A stretch of 64,000 nucleotides of DNA from DATARH01 sp963746885. GTDB taxonomy: Bacteria; Pseudomonadota; Alphaproteobacteria; ATCC43930; CGMCC-115725. Position numbers and translations under genes: made by a program. Shown here in pieces: positions 53,252 to 64,000 of the stretch. The notes beneath the pieces were generated by a model that saw only the letters and a list, made by a program, of their open reading frames with translations, had not been told where the DNA came from and did no database searches. The stretch's first letter is position 1; each line of letters begins with the position of its first letter. The stretch lies in contig CAVVDM010000013.1 of assembly GCA_963746885.1 (NCBI GenBank), forward strand, positions 62,001 through 126,000, written 5' to 3'.

Positions 53252-54313
53252 GTTCGCGTCCGCCCAGGTGCTGCGTTCGCGGCGATCCTCCTCGTCGCCA
53301 TTGCCGGGTTCGCTGCCTGGGGCGTGATCGAAAACCGCGGCGAGGCGGCGCGCGAGGCCGCGCTGGAGGCGGCCGGGCAGCCGCCGCAGCGCGTCTCGAC
53401 GGTGCAGGGCGAGAAGGTGATTACGCTCGCCGCGGCGGCCCAGCGCGCCGACGGCATCAAGACCGTGGCGCTGGCGAACGCCCGGCACCAGGAGCGTCTG
53501 TCCGCCTATGGCAGCGTGCTCGACCTGCGGACGCTGAACGATCTCGCCAACCGTCGGCAAGCGGCCAAGGCGCAGCTGGAGATCGCCGAGGCCAAACTCG
53601 ACGCCTCGCGCACCGCGTTCGAGCGCGCCCGCAAGCTCTACAACGACCATCAGAACATCTCGGCAGCCCAGCTCGAAACGGCCGAGGCCGCGTTTCATGT
53701 CGACCAGGCCGGCGCAGCGGCGGCGCAGTCGCAGTTGCGCATGCTCGGGCTGACGGCGCGGCGGGACTGGGGGCCGGTGTTGGGCCAGGCCGTCATCGCC
53801 GGCGCGCCGCTCCTGGAACGCCTCGTCACCGGGCAGGACGTCCTGCTGCAGGTGACGCTGCGGCCGGGCGAAACGGTCGCGCTGCCGCCCGCTGGCGCGT
53901 TCGTCCGGCTCGATGGCGGCGCGCGGCGGACGCTGCAATTTGTGTCGACGGCAGCCCGGACCGACCCGCGCTTTCAGGGGGTGAGCCTCCTGTTCACGGC
54001 GTCAAGCGACAATCTGCTGCTGCCCGGCATGCGCGTTGTCGCTTTCCTCGCCGCGGGCCCGACGGTCGAGGGCGCCGTCGTGCCGCCCTCGGCAATCGTC
54101 TGGCAGGACGGCCGCGCCTGGGCCTATTTCCGCACCGGCCCCGGCACCTTCGCACGGCGCACCGTCGCGACCGATCGGCCGGCACCTGACGGCGGCTACA
54201 TCGTACCGGGCATCCCGGACCATGCCGAGGTGGTGGTCGCCGGGGCGCAGATGCTGCTCTCCGAGGAGTTCCGCGCCGAGACCAGCGCCGGCGGCCTCGG
54301 CGACACGGACTGA
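53248..54313 (+). CDS. RND efflux periplasmic adaptor (frameshifted near N-terminus)
   Basis: ATG 53248 (ATGA overlap with the TolC-like stop) starts MSSRPPRCC. An extra base at or before 53275 shifts the frame to FAAILLVAIAGFAAWGVIEN, the missing membrane anchor. Without correction the protein would start at GTG 53324. The rest is an MFP adaptor: RRQAAKAQLEIAEAKLDASR hairpin, beta-barrel and membrane-proximal domain ending in LPGMRVVAFLAAGPTVEGAV. Links the TolC-like channel and the RND pump. Confidence 0.85.
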
Positions 54314-54318
54314 GCGCG

Positions 54319-57300
54319 GTGGGTGGAAGCGGCCTCCAGGCGGCGCTGATCCGCTTCGCGATCCGCTTTCGTGGTGTCGTGATCGCGCTGGCCTGCGTGC
54401 TCCTCGGCTACGGCGTCTACACGCTGCTCGGGGCGAAGTACGACGTCTTCCCGGAATTCGCGCCGCCGCAGGTGCAGGTCCGCACCGACGCGCCCGGGCT
54501 GGCGCCGGACCAGGTCGAAGTGCTGGTCACCCAGCCGCTCGAAAACGCGATCAACGGCATCCCCGGGCTGGACACGCTGCGCTCGACCTCGGTGCAGAGC
54601 CTGTCGGTAATCACCGCCACCTTCGACGCATCGAGCGATGTATACCGCGACCGCCAGTTGCTCGGCGAGCGGTTGAACGAGGTGGCCGCCCAGCTTCCCG
54701 CCGGCGTGATGCCGCCGACGATGACGCCGCTGACATCGTCGACCAACATCGTGCTGGTCGCCGGGCTGACCTCGAAGCGCGCCTCGCTGATGGATCTGCG
54801 CACGGCCGCGACCTGGACGATCCGGCCGCGCTTGCTCGCCGTGCCGGGCGTTGCCAGCGTCGCGATCTTCGGCCGTGACGCGAAATCGATCGAGGTGCAG
54901 ATCCATCCGGCGGCGCTGCAACGTTTCGGCGTCGGCGTGAACGAGGTCGTCGCCGCCGCCCGGCGCGCCACCGGGGTGCGCGGCGGCGGCTTCATCGAAA
55001 ATACCAACCAGCGGATCACGCTGCGCACCGCAGGGCAGTCGCTGACTCCTGCCGAGATTGCCCGGACCGTCGTCGCCACCGGCGCCGGCGGCAATCTGCT
55101 GCTCGGCGATGTCGCGACCGTGACCGTGGCGCCGCGGCCGCCGTTCGGCGCCGCCGCAATCGACGGCGCGCCGGCCGTGGTGTTCAACGTCTACGAGCAA
55201 TACGGCGGCAACACGCTCCTGGTCACCGAGCGCCTGGAGAAGGCGCTGGCGGAGTTGCAACCCGGCCTGGCGCGCCAGGGCATCGTGCTGCACGGCGACC
55301 TGTTCCGCCCGGCAAGCTTTATCGACACCGCGACGAGCAATGTCGAATCGTCGCTGCTGCTGGGCGGCATCCTGGTTGTCGTCGTGATCTTTCTGTTCCT
55401 GTTCGATCTGCGCACCGCGGCCGATTTCCTGCGTCGCGATCCCGCTGTCGCTGCTCGCCGCGGTCATCGTGCTGCTGCATTTCGGCATGACGCTCAACAC
55501 GATGGTGTTGGGCGGCCTCGCCATCGCAATCGGCGTTGTGGTCGACGATGCGGTCGTCGATATCGAGAACATCGTGCGGCGGCTGCGCCAGAACCGCGGG
55601 CTGCCGATGCCGCGCGGCATTGCCCCTGTGGTGCTGGAAGCCTGCCTCGAAGTGCGCGGCGCGGTGGTCTACGCGACCCTCGCCGTGCTGCTCGTAGTTT
55701 TGCCGATCGTGGCCTTGTCCGGGCTGGCCGGACGCCTCTTCGCGCCGCTCGGCATCGCCTATGCGCTGGCCGTTCTGGCGTCGCTGATCGTCGCGCTGAC
55801 CGCGATCCCGGCCCTGGCGATGCTCGTGCTGACCGGCGGGCACCTGAAGCCGACGGAGCCGCCGGTGATGCGCTGGTCGAAAGAGCGCTACCGTCGGCTG
55901 CTGCTTCACATTGCGCGGCATCCGCGCGCGACGATCGGCGCGGCCGGCCTCCTGACCCTCGCCGGCTGCTCGATGCTGCCGCTGTTCGGCGGCAGCTTCA
56001 TCCCCGAACTCAAGGAGGGCCACTTTATCGTCCACATGCCGACCGCACCCGGCACCTCGATCGCCGAGTCGCTGCGCCTCGGGAAGCTCGTGACGACGGC
56101 GTTGCGCGCCTTGCCGGCGGTGCGCTCTGTGGCGCAGCGGGTCGGCCGGGCCAATTTTGCCGACGACACCTACGGCACCAATTACAGCGAGTTCGAGGTC
56201 GACCTGAAGCCGCTCGGCGGCGACGCGCTGGAGGCGGCGCAAACCGACATCCGCAAGGCGCTGGCGACGATCCCGGGTGCCAATTTCTCGATCAACACGT
56301 TCCTGACCGAGCGCTTCGAGGAGATCCTGTCGGGCTACCGCGCGCCGATCGTGGTCAACATCTTCGGCGACGACCTCGACACCCTCGACCGCGTGGCGCG
56401 CGAGGTCGCCCGGGTGCTCGGCGGCGTCGCCGGCGCCGCGGAGGTGCAGGTGCGCTCGCCCCCCGGCATGCCGCAGTTGACGATCCGGCTGCGCCAAGCC
56501 GATCTCGACCGCTGGGGCCTCAACCCGCTGGACGTGCTCGACGCGGTGCGCACCGCCTACCAGGGCGACACGGTCGGCCAGACATACGACGGCAACCGCG
56601 TCGTTCCAGTCATCGCGATCCTTGCGCCGGCGCGCCGCGCCGAGATCGGCCAGGTGGCCGACCTGCCGTTGCGCACGCCAAGCGGCGTCTATGTGCCCCT
56701 GCGCCAGGTCGCCGACGTCCGGCCCGGTGCCGGCCGCTATCAGGTGGTTCATTTCGAGGCGCAGCGCGTGCAGTCGGTCACCGCCAACGTCGTCGGCCGC
56801 GATCTGGCGTCGTTCGCCACGGCCGCAAGGGCCGCGATCGACAAGGAGGTCACGCTGCCGGCCGGCACCTATATCGAGTTCGCCGGCGAAGCCGAGGCGC
56901 AAACCCGCTCGACGCATGACCTCCTGGTCAATGCGCTGATCGCCGCAATCGGCATCGTGCTGCTGCTGTCGATCGTGACCCGCAATCTCAACAACCTGCT
57001 GCTGGTCCTGACCAACCTGCCCTTTGCCCTGGTCGGCGGCGTGTTCGCCGTGTTGGCGTCGGGCGGAGTCGTGTCGCTCGGATCGATGGTCGGGTTCGTC
57101 GCGCTGTTCGGCATCACATTGCGCAATTCGATCCTGATGATCGCGCATTACGATCACCTCGTTGCGTTCGAGGGCCGGCCCTGGGGGCTCGACACCGCCG
57201 TCGAAGGCGCCAGCGACCGGTTGACCCCGATCCTGATGACCTCGCTGGTGACCGCCCTCGGCGTCTTGCCGCTGGCGCTCGGCATGAACGAGCCGGGCCG

Positions 57301-57469
57301 TGAGATCGAAGGCCCGATGGCGCTGGTCATCCTCGGCGGTCTCGCCAGTTCGCTGGCGCTCAACCTGCTGGTCTTGCCGACCCTGGCGGTGCGCTACGGG
57401 CGGTTTGCCGCGCTGGCGGCGCGCGACGAACTGGCCGGGCCGCAATCGCGCGGCGCGGCTGACGGTTAG
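54319..57469 (+). CDS. RND efflux pump of the CusA/CzcA family, one frameshift
   Basis: About 1050 residues after one correction; GTG 54319, 5 bases after the adaptor stop. N-terminal AKYDVFPEFAPPQVQVRTDA and porter domain, then an extra T near 55425 (GCCGATTTCC) shifts the frame to VAIPLSLLAAVIVLLHFGMT. TM4 reads GVVVDDAVVDIENIVRRLR with the paired acidic residues of proton-coupled heavy-metal RND pumps. C-terminal half: GSFIPELKEGHFIVHMPTAP, ALFGITLRNSILMIAHYDHL. Exported substrate (metal ion or other) not determinable. Confidence 0.9.
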
Positions 57470-57490
57470 CGCCCGGCGAATGAAGGCCTG

Positions 57491-58456
57491 CTACGCCGCG
57501 AGGCCGGCTTTCAGCGCGGCGGCACAATCGGCAACGGCGCGCCGCGCCGTGCCGATCAGCCGGCCGTAGCGGATGAAGCCGTGGTTGATGCCCTGATAGA
57601 CCGTCAGGTTATGCGCCACCCCGGCGGCCTTCAGCTTTGCCGCGAGATTGTTGCTGTCGTCCTGCAGCGGGTCGAGGCTGCCGACGATCAAATGCGCCGG
57701 CGCGACGCCCTTGAGGTCGGCGAGGATCGGCGCGGCGCGCCAATCGTTGCGCTGTTCCGGCCGTTCGAGATAGGTCTCCCAGATCCACTTCATCTGGGTC
57801 TGCGACAGGCCGGCGCCCTGCCCGAAGCGCTGCCAGGACGGGCTGTCGCAATCGGTTGAGAAGCAGCCGTATATCAGCAGCTGGAACTTGAGCGCTTTTT
57901 CGCCTGCATCGCGCATCGCCAATGCCGCGGCGAGCGCCAGGTTGCCACCCGCCGAGTTGCCGCCGAGCGCCAGCCGCGAGGGATCGATGCCGAACCCGGC
58001 GCCTTCACGCGCCGCCAGCCGGGTCATCGCCACCATCTCGTCAAAGGCGACCGGAAACGTGACCTCGGGCGACAGCTTGTAGTCGACCGACAGCACCGCT
58101 GCGCCGCTCTGGCGGACGAGGTCGCGCAGGAAATGGTCCCAGCTTGGGATGCTGCCCTGCATGAAGCCGCCGCCATGCGCGTAGACCAGCAGCGGCGGGC
58201 GCTCGATGCCATCCGGCAGATAGAGGCGACACGGCACCTGGCCATGCGGGCCGGGCAGCGCCAGGTCGCGCTCGACCTTGAGCGGCACCGAGTATTCGCC
58301 GAGAAACGCGCCGGTGCGGTCCTGCGCGGCGCGCACCTCGGCGAGCGAGGCCTTGGTGCGGTCGGGCGCGACAAGCCCCCTCTCCTGCAGCAATTTCCCG
58401 GCGGCCACGAGTTCCGGGTCGATCCAGGGCACGGCTCCGGGGGCAACATCATTCAT
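57491..58456 (-). CDS. HSL-family alpha/beta hydrolase (esterase)
   Basis: 321 residues from ATG 58456. Hormone-sensitive-lipase family: oxyanion YAHGGGFMQGS, nucleophile GGNSAGGNLALAAAL, acid SLDPLQDDSNNLAAKL and His in GINHGFIRYGRLI. All catalytic residues are present, in contrast to the carboxylesterase at 1.8 kb. Acts on short-chain esters. Convergent with the RND operon, divergent from the M20 gene. Confidence 0.93.
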   Translation of the reverse strand: MNDVAPGAVPWIDPELVAAGKLLQERGLVAPDRTKASLAEVRAAQDRTGAFLGEYSVPLKVERDLALPGPHGQVPCRLYLPDGIERPPLLVYAHGGGFMQGSIPSWDHFLRDLVRQSGAAVLSVDYKLSPEVTFPVAFDEMVAMTRLAAREGAGFGIDPSRLALGGNSAGGNLALAAALAMRDAGEKALKFQLLIYGCFSTDCDSPSWQRFGQGAGLSQTQMKWIWETYLERPEQRNDWRAAPILADLKGVAPAHLIVGSLDPLQDDSNNLAAKLKAAGVAHNLTVYQGINHGFIRYGRLIGTARRAVADCAAALKAGLAA

Positions 58457-58537
58457 GGCGGTTCTCCTGTCGGAAGCTCTGTCGCCTGATACTATGCCCG
58501 ATCGCGCGCGTTGGGCGGAAGCGCTGGAGTGGGCGGC

Positions 58538-59774
58538 ATGCGGAATCTGACGGTAAACGGCGAGCGGCTGTGGGCCAGCCTGATGGAGCTGGCGCAGATC
58601 GGCGCCACCGCAAAGGGCGGGGTGTGCCGGCTCGCCGCCAGCGATCTCGACGCCGAGGCGCGGCGGCTGTTCATCGGCTGGTGCGAGGCGGCCGGCTGCG
58701 CCGTGACAATCGACCCGATCGGCAACATCTTCGCCCGCCGCCCGGGCCGCAACCCGGCGCTGCCGCCAGTCATGGCCGGCAGCCATCTCGACACCCAGCC
58801 GACCGGCGGACGGTTCGACGGCGCGTATGGGGTGATGGCCGGGCTCGAAATCGTCCGCACCCTCAACGATCTCGGCTACGAGACCGAGGCGCCGGTCGAG
58901 ATTGTCGCCTGGACCAACGAGGAGGGGTCGCGGTTTTCGCCGGCGATGGTCGGCTCGGGCGTGTTCGCCGGCGTGTTCGACCTCGCCTACGGATTGGCGC
59001 GGCCCGACAACGTCAGCGGCGTCACGCTCGGCGCCGAATTGCAGCGCATCGGCTTTGCCGGCACCGCGCCGGTCGGCGGGCGCAGGGTCGCCGCCTATTT
59101 CGAGGCGCATATCGAGCAGGGGCCGATCCTCGAAGCGGCCGGGCTGCCGGTCGGCGTCGTCACCGGAGCGCAGGGGCAGCGCTGGTACGAGATCACCGTA
59201 ACGGGGCAAGAGGCGCATGCCGGCCCGACCCCGATGCCGCGCCGGCGTGACGCCCTGGTCGGGGCGGCGCGGATGATCGACGCGGTGAACAGGATCGGCC
59301 ACGCCCATGCGCCCTATGCCTGCGCCACGGTCGGCTTTGTCCAGGTCAGCCCCAATTCGCGCAACACGATCCCCGGCCATGTGTTCTTCACGGTCGATTT
59401 CCGCCACCCCGACGACGCGGTGCTGAGCGCGATGGACCGCGCGTTGCGCGATGCCTGCGCCGCGGCGGCGGCATCGCAGAGCCTGGAGGCGGCGGTCGAG
59501 GAGTTCTGGTATTTCCCGCCGACCCCGTTCGACCCGCAAGCTGGTCGGCGCGGTGCGCGAGGCGGCGCGGGCGCAGGGCTATCCGCATCAGGACATCGTC
59601 AGCGGCGCCGGCCATGACGCCGTCTACCTGGCGCGGGTCGCGCCCGCCGCGATGGTCTTCGTGCCGTGCGTCGGCGGCATCAGCCACAACGAGATCGAGG
59701 ACGCCAAGCCCGACGATTTGACCGCCGGCTGCAACGTGCTGCTGAACGCGCTGCTTGAAGCCGCCGACGCCGTG
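58538..59774 (+). CDS. M20 amidohydrolase (N-carbamoyl-L-amino acid hydrolase/allantoate type), frameshifted
   Basis: About 410 residues. Metal ligands: AGSHLDTQPTGGRFDGAYGV, WTNEEGSRFSP, EAHIEQGPILEAAG and, after a +1 break near 59535 (GACCCGCAAG), GISHNEIEDAKPDDLTAGCN. No stop codon follows LLEAADAV; the frame runs on without a stop into the next gene at 59892, so either another indel removed the stop or the proteins are fused. Hydrolyses N-carbamoyl amino acids or allantoate; could complete the HyuAB pathway. Confidence 0.85.
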
Positions 59775-59891
59775 CGGCGGCTACGCCCTCTCCGCCCACT
59801 TGTTACTTTCGCGCCGGCGCGCTTGGCGCAACCCTGTCGCGGCGAATTGCCGGCTGGTTTCCCGCGGCGTCATCACCTAATTAGCGTTGCC

Positions 59892-62800
59892 ATGAGCGAA
59901 CTCGCCCTGCAACACGGGCTCACCTTCCCCGATCTTTACGAGCGCGACGGGCTTGTCCGGCTCGACCGTGCCTTTGTCGGCCACCTCGCGGCGGGCGACG
60001 TCGCGCTGCACGACCGGTTGATGGCGGCGCGCGCGGCCCCCGACGGGATCGACCACAAGGCCGAATCCGACTTGCTGGTCGATCTGGCGCCGCATCTCGA
60101 GGACTTCATCGGCGCGCTGTTCGGCATTGCCGGCGAGGTGCGGGCGTTGCAGGCGCGGCACGATACGCTGGCGCCGCTTTACACGGTCAAGCGCCTGTTT
60201 GTGCAGCGCCGCGCCGTCAAGGAGATCAAGGAGGCCGATGCCGCCGATCTCAACGGCCACAAGCTGGCCGAGGAACTGGACGGGCTGATCGGCAGTGCGC
60301 CGGCGGATCTCACGTCGCGCCGCGGCGTCCTCGCGTGGGAATTGTGTTATGCCGGGGCGGTGTCGCGCTGGCTCGAAGACGAGGCTACGCACCAATTGCC
60401 GCTCAAGTGCGCGCTCGGATACGCCGCCTGGGCGACCCTGACGCCGCAGGGCCAGGCGCGGCACAAGCGGGGCCTGCTGTTCCGGGTGCCGCACCGGCTC
60501 GACATGCATCATCTCGTGCCGGTCGAGACGGTCGAGCGCCACGGCGTCACGATGCTGCGCCTGCCGGAGGACGAATGGCGGGCGCGCGACGGCTTCGCCC
60601 TGACCGACCCCGGCACCGACCTCGCCGGCGCGATCGACCAGGCGAATTACTGCATCTGGTGCCACAACCAGGGCAAGGACAGCTGCCGCAGCGGCTTGCG
60701 CGACAAGGATGGCGGCTTCCGCAAGAGCACGTTCGGGGTGACGCTCGCCGGCTGCCCGCTCGACGAGAAAATCTCCGAGATGAACCTCGTCAAGTCGCGC
60801 GGCAACTCGATCGGCGCGCTGGCGATCGTCGCGGTCGACAACCCGCTCTGCGCCGCGACCGGGCACCGCATCTGCAACGACTGCATGAAGGCCTGCATCT
60901 ACCAGCGGCAGGAGCCGGTCGACATCCCGCAGATCGAGACCCGCACGCTGAAGGACGTGCTGGGCCTGCCCTGGGGCTTCGAGATCTACGGCCTGCTGAC
61001 GCGGTGGAACCCGCTCGATGTGCGCCGGCCGTTGCCGAAGCCGCTATCGGGCTACAAGGTGCTGGTGGTCGGGCTCGGGACCGGCCGGGTTCAACCTGGC
61101 GCATCACCTGATCAATGACGGGCATTTCGTCGCGGCGATCGACGGGCTCAAGATCGAGCCGTTGCCGCCGGAGGTTTCCGGCGTCGCGCCCAACGGCGAG
61201 CACGTCCCGTTCGCGCCGGTGCGCGACGTCGCGAGCCTCTACGAGCGGCTCGACGCGCGCACGATGGCCGGGTTCGGCGGGGTCGCCGAATACGGCATCA
61301 CGGTGCGCTGGGACAAGAATTTCCTCAAGGTCATCCGCCTCCTGCTCGAGCGCCGCGGCCAGTTCTCGATGTATGGCGGGGTGCGCTTCGGCGGCACGCT
61401 GACGATCGAGAGCGCTTTCGCGCTCGGTTTCGACCATATCGCGATGTGCGCCGGCGCCGGGCGGCCGACTGTCATCCCGATGGAGAACGGCCTGGCGCGC
61501 GGCGTCCGGCAGGCCTCCGACTTCCTGATGGCGCTGCAGCTGACCGGCGCCGCCAAAGAAGACAGCATCGCCAACCTGACCGTCCGCCTGCCGGTCGTCG
61601 TGATCGGCGGCGGGCTGACCGCGATCGACACCGCCACCGAAGCGCTCGCCTATTACCCGGTGCAGGTCGAGAAGTTCCTGGCGCGCTACGAGACGCTGGT
61701 CGCCGAGCGCGGCGGCGAGAACGTGCGCGCCGAGTGGAACGGCGCCGAGCGCGAGGTCGCCGAGGAGTTCCTCGCGCATGCCCGTGCCTTGCGCGCCGAG
61801 CGCGAGGCAGCGCTGCGCGAGGGCCGGGCGCCGCGCTTCGCCAAGCTGATCGACGGCTGGGGCGGCGTCACCATCGCCTATCGCCGCCGCCTGATCGACG
61901 CGCCGAGCTACACCCTCAACCACGAGGAGGTGGCGAAGGCGATGGAGGAAGGCATCCGCTTCGCCGAGCGGCTGACCCCGGAGGCGGTCGAGGTCGACCT
62001 GTTCGATCAGGCCGTTTCGCTGCGCCTGACCCGCCACCTGCCGCAGGAAGTGGGCGGCCATCACCCGGTGCCCGACCAGGGGCCCGGCGAGGAGGTGGTC
62101 TTGCCGGCGCGCACGATCCTGGTCGCCGCCGGCACCCAGCCGAACACGGTCTTGGCGCGCGAGGACCCGGAGCATGTCGCGCTCGATGGCCGCTATTTCC
62201 GCGCCCTCGACGAGGCGGGCCAACCGGCGACGCCGCAGCGTGTCGCCAAGCCCGACGAAATCCATGTCCTGATGAACCTTTCGCCGGACGGCCGCGCCGT
62301 CAGCTTCTTCGGCGATCTGCATCCGAGCTTTGCCGGCAATGTCGTCAAGGCGATGGGCGGCACCAAGCAGGGCTATCCGGTGATCAGCCGTATGCTGGCG
62401 AAGCGGGCGCCGGATATGCCGCAGCCGCAGGCGCTGAAGGCCCGGCTCGACGACGAGTTGCGCGCCCGGGTCGAGCGGATCGAGCGGCTGACCCCGAAGA
62501 TCGTCGAGGTCGTCGTGCGGGCGCCGATGCCGCGGCGCGCGCCTTCCAGCCCGGCCAATTCTACCGGCTGCAGAATTTCGAGAGCTTCGCGCCCAAGGTC
62601 GACGGCACGACACTGGCGATGGAGGGGCTGGCACTGACCGGCGCCTGGATCGACCGCGACGCCGGCCTCCTGTCGACGATCGTCCTCGAAATGGGCGGTT
62701 CGTCCGATCTCTGCGCCTTGCTGCAGCCGGGCGAGCCGGTGATCCTGATGGGCCCGACCGGCACCCCGACCGAAACGCCGGCGGGCGAGACCGTGCTGCT

Positions 62801-63449
62801 GGTCGGCGGCGGGCTCGGCAACGCCGTGCTGTTCTCGATCGGCGCGGCCTTGCGGGAAGCGGGCTCGCGCGTGCTCTATTTCGCCGGCTACAAGACGATC
62901 GAGGACCGCTACAAGATCGCCGACATCGAGCGCGCCGCCGATGCCGTCGTGTGGTGCTGCGACGAGGCGCCGGGCTTCACGCCCGGCCGCGAGCAGGACC
63001 GCGCCTTTGTCGGCAACATCGTTGCGGCGATCGAAGCCTATGGCGAGGGTGCGTTCGGGCCGGCCGCGATCCCGCTCTCCGAGGTCGACCGCATCATCGC
63101 GATCGGCTCGGACGGCATGATGGCGGCGGTCGCCGAGGCGCGCCGCGCCCGGCTCAAGCACCTGTTCCGCCCCGGGCACCGCGCCATCGCGTCGATCAAC
63201 TCGCCGATGCAGTGCATGATGAAGGAGATCTGCGCGCAGTGCCTGCAACGCCATTACGACCCGGCGAGCGGCACCGAGACGATCGTCTTCTCCTGCTTCA
63301 ACCAGGATCAGGACCTCGACCACGTCGATTTCCCGACGCTGCGCCGCCGCCTCAGCCAGAACGGCGCACAGGAAAAACTGACCAAGCTATGGGTCGACCG
63401 CTGCCTCAAACACCTCGGCCGCCGCACGGAGGCCGCGGCCGCCGAGTGA
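59892..63449 (+). CDS. Giant GltD/PyrK-type flavoprotein oxidoreductase (Nfn-like fusion), two frameshifts
   Basis: About 1185 residues after correction. After a 220-residue N-terminal domain: Fe-S cysteines CIWCHNQGKDSCRSGL and CNDCMKACIYQRQEP, as in GltD/NfnB. FAD Rossmann VLVVGLGPAGFNLAHHL, broken by an extra A at 61080. NADPH fold VVVIGGGLTAIDTATEA. After a break near 62545, a PyrK/NfnA-like FNR domain (AFQPGQFYRLQNFE, LLVGGGLGNAVLFSIGAAL) and [2Fe-2S] cysteines CMMKEICAQC. The two Nfn subunits, normally separate, are in one chain. Confidence 0.85.
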
Positions 63450-63481
63450 GCGCCACCCCAGGCTGAAGCGGCCCGACAGAA

Positions 63482-63512
63482 AAGGCGGGCCGGAATGGTC
63501 GGCCCGCCTTTC
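63482..63512. terminator. Bidirectional intrinsic terminator
   Basis: AAAGGCGGGCCG - GAATGGT - CGGCCCGCCTTT: perfect 12-bp stem with A-tract and T-tract ends, between the convergent flavoprotein gene (stop 63449) and the DUF2076 gene (stop 63540). Confidence 0.9.
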
Positions 63513-63539
63513 GCGACGCGTCGTGGTTACAGCGGCAGG

Positions 63540-64000
63540 TCAGCAGGACGGGTCACTGCCGCCGCCGAAATCGCCGCCGCCGGCATCATCGCCACCACCG
63601 CCGTAGTCGCCGCCGCCGGCGTCACCGCTGCCGTAGTCGCCGCCACCGCCGTAATCGCCGCCACCGGCATACCCGGCATCGCCGCCGCCGCCGTAATCGC
63701 CGCCAGCGGCGCCGCTATCGCCGTAATAATTGTTGACGACGCTCTCGCCGAGCCCGGCATTCATCCCGCCGCCGCCATTGAGGCTGTTGGCGTAGCCATG
63801 CCCGAACATCGAGGAGATGCCCTGGAACAACAGGGCGCCGCCGGCGATCCCGGCCGCCGTCGCCGCAGCCGAGCGCAGGAACCCGCCGCCGCCGCCCATG
63901 CCGCCGCCCATGAAGCCGCCGCCGGCCGGGGGCGCGGCGTATCCAGGCTGGGCATAGCCGGGCTGGGCATAGCCGGGGCCGGGCGGCGGCGCCACGTTCG
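63540..64000 (-). CDS. DUF2076 family protein, C-terminal part (5' end outside window)
   Basis: 153 codons visible, entering from the right edge; a GTG at 63995 is probably internal. QPGYAAPPAGGGFMGGG linker, then FLRSAAATAAGIAGGALLFQ and GISSMFGHG, VVNNYYGD and a Gly/Asp repeat tail ending DPSC. This is the C-terminal signature of alphaproteobacterial DUF2076 proteins, whose N-terminal helical domain would lie outside. Function unknown. Confidence 0.82.
   Translation of the reverse strand, partial: NVAPPPGPGYAQPGYAQPGYAAPPAGGGFMGGGMGGGGGFLRSAAATAAGIAGGALLFQGISSMFGHGYANSLNGGGGMNAGLGESVVNNYYGDSGAAGGDYGGGGDAGYAGGGDYGGGGDYGSGDAGGGDYGGGGDDAGGGDFGGGSDPSC

Noticed and set aside
63560..63720. CRISPR-like repeats near the right edge
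   Set aside because: They are degenerate GGC/GAC-type codon repeats encoding a Gly/Asp tail, contiguous and without spacers.

Overview
The window is GC-rich, densely coding DNA that looks like the chromosome of an alphaproteobacterium. The order cannot be fixed from sequence alone; Rhodospirillales-like relatives seem most plausible. Pointers are the thrC / M16 peptidase / RimJ-type acetyltransferase operon, groESL behind a CIRCE-like element, a double cold-shock-domain protein, DUF983 and DUF2076 proteins, an entericidin lipoprotein and a CheB-CheR hybrid kinase. I see no tRNA, rRNA, CRISPR array, insertion sequence or prophage.

Layout. 1-8.7 kb: metabolic and housekeeping genes (HpaI-type aldolase, agmatinase family, a type B carboxylesterase without its catalytic serine, an APH-fold phosphotransferase, two YqgE-family proteins, aqpZ, peroxiredoxin, transglutaminase-like protein). 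8.8-12.6 kb: groES-groEL, then a tightly packed operon of five small, mostly unknown genes. 12.9-24.6 kb: a stress island of small secreted, lipoprotein and membrane proteins (entericidin, CsbD, DUF883, two DUF3309-like, DUF3096, LTXXQ, DUF3300), an ECF sigma factor and a very large CheB-CheR-PAS-kinase-REC-REC-LuxR protein. Seven copies of a conserved 11-base element lie upstream of plus-strand genes in this island. 24.6-33 kb: the thrC operon and hyuA-hyuB hydantoinase genes. 33-38 kb: MHYT sensor kinase and a MarR-controlled EmrAB-like efflux pair. 38-46.8 kb: gentisate-dioxygenase-like cupin, 2-hydroxyacid dehydrogenase, an APH-type kinase coupled to an atypical enolase, cold-shock protein, orphan molybdenum hydroxylase and a MoaD/ThiS protein. 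46.8-57.5 kb: a GH16-Hint fusion, a solute-binding protein, a tartrate-dehydrogenase-type enzyme and a complete TolC/adaptor/RND efflux operon. 57.5-64 kb: HSL-type hydrolase, M20 amidohydrolase, a giant GltD/PyrK-type flavoprotein and a DUF2076 protein running off the right edge.

Caution for the reader. At about 18 places a conserved protein continues in another frame across a single-base indel, and about 15 of these are one extra base. Ten genes (eleven if the hybrid kinase's LuxR end is counted apart) are affected, with no accompanying nonsense mutations. I read most as sequence errors rather than gene decay, and give full spans for those genes with the approximate break points.

The most interesting candidate system is the 12.9-24.6 kb island. 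A sigma factor gene carries the same upstream element as the envelope and stress genes around it, suggesting an autoregulated regulon. The second is the five-gene overlapping operon behind groEL.
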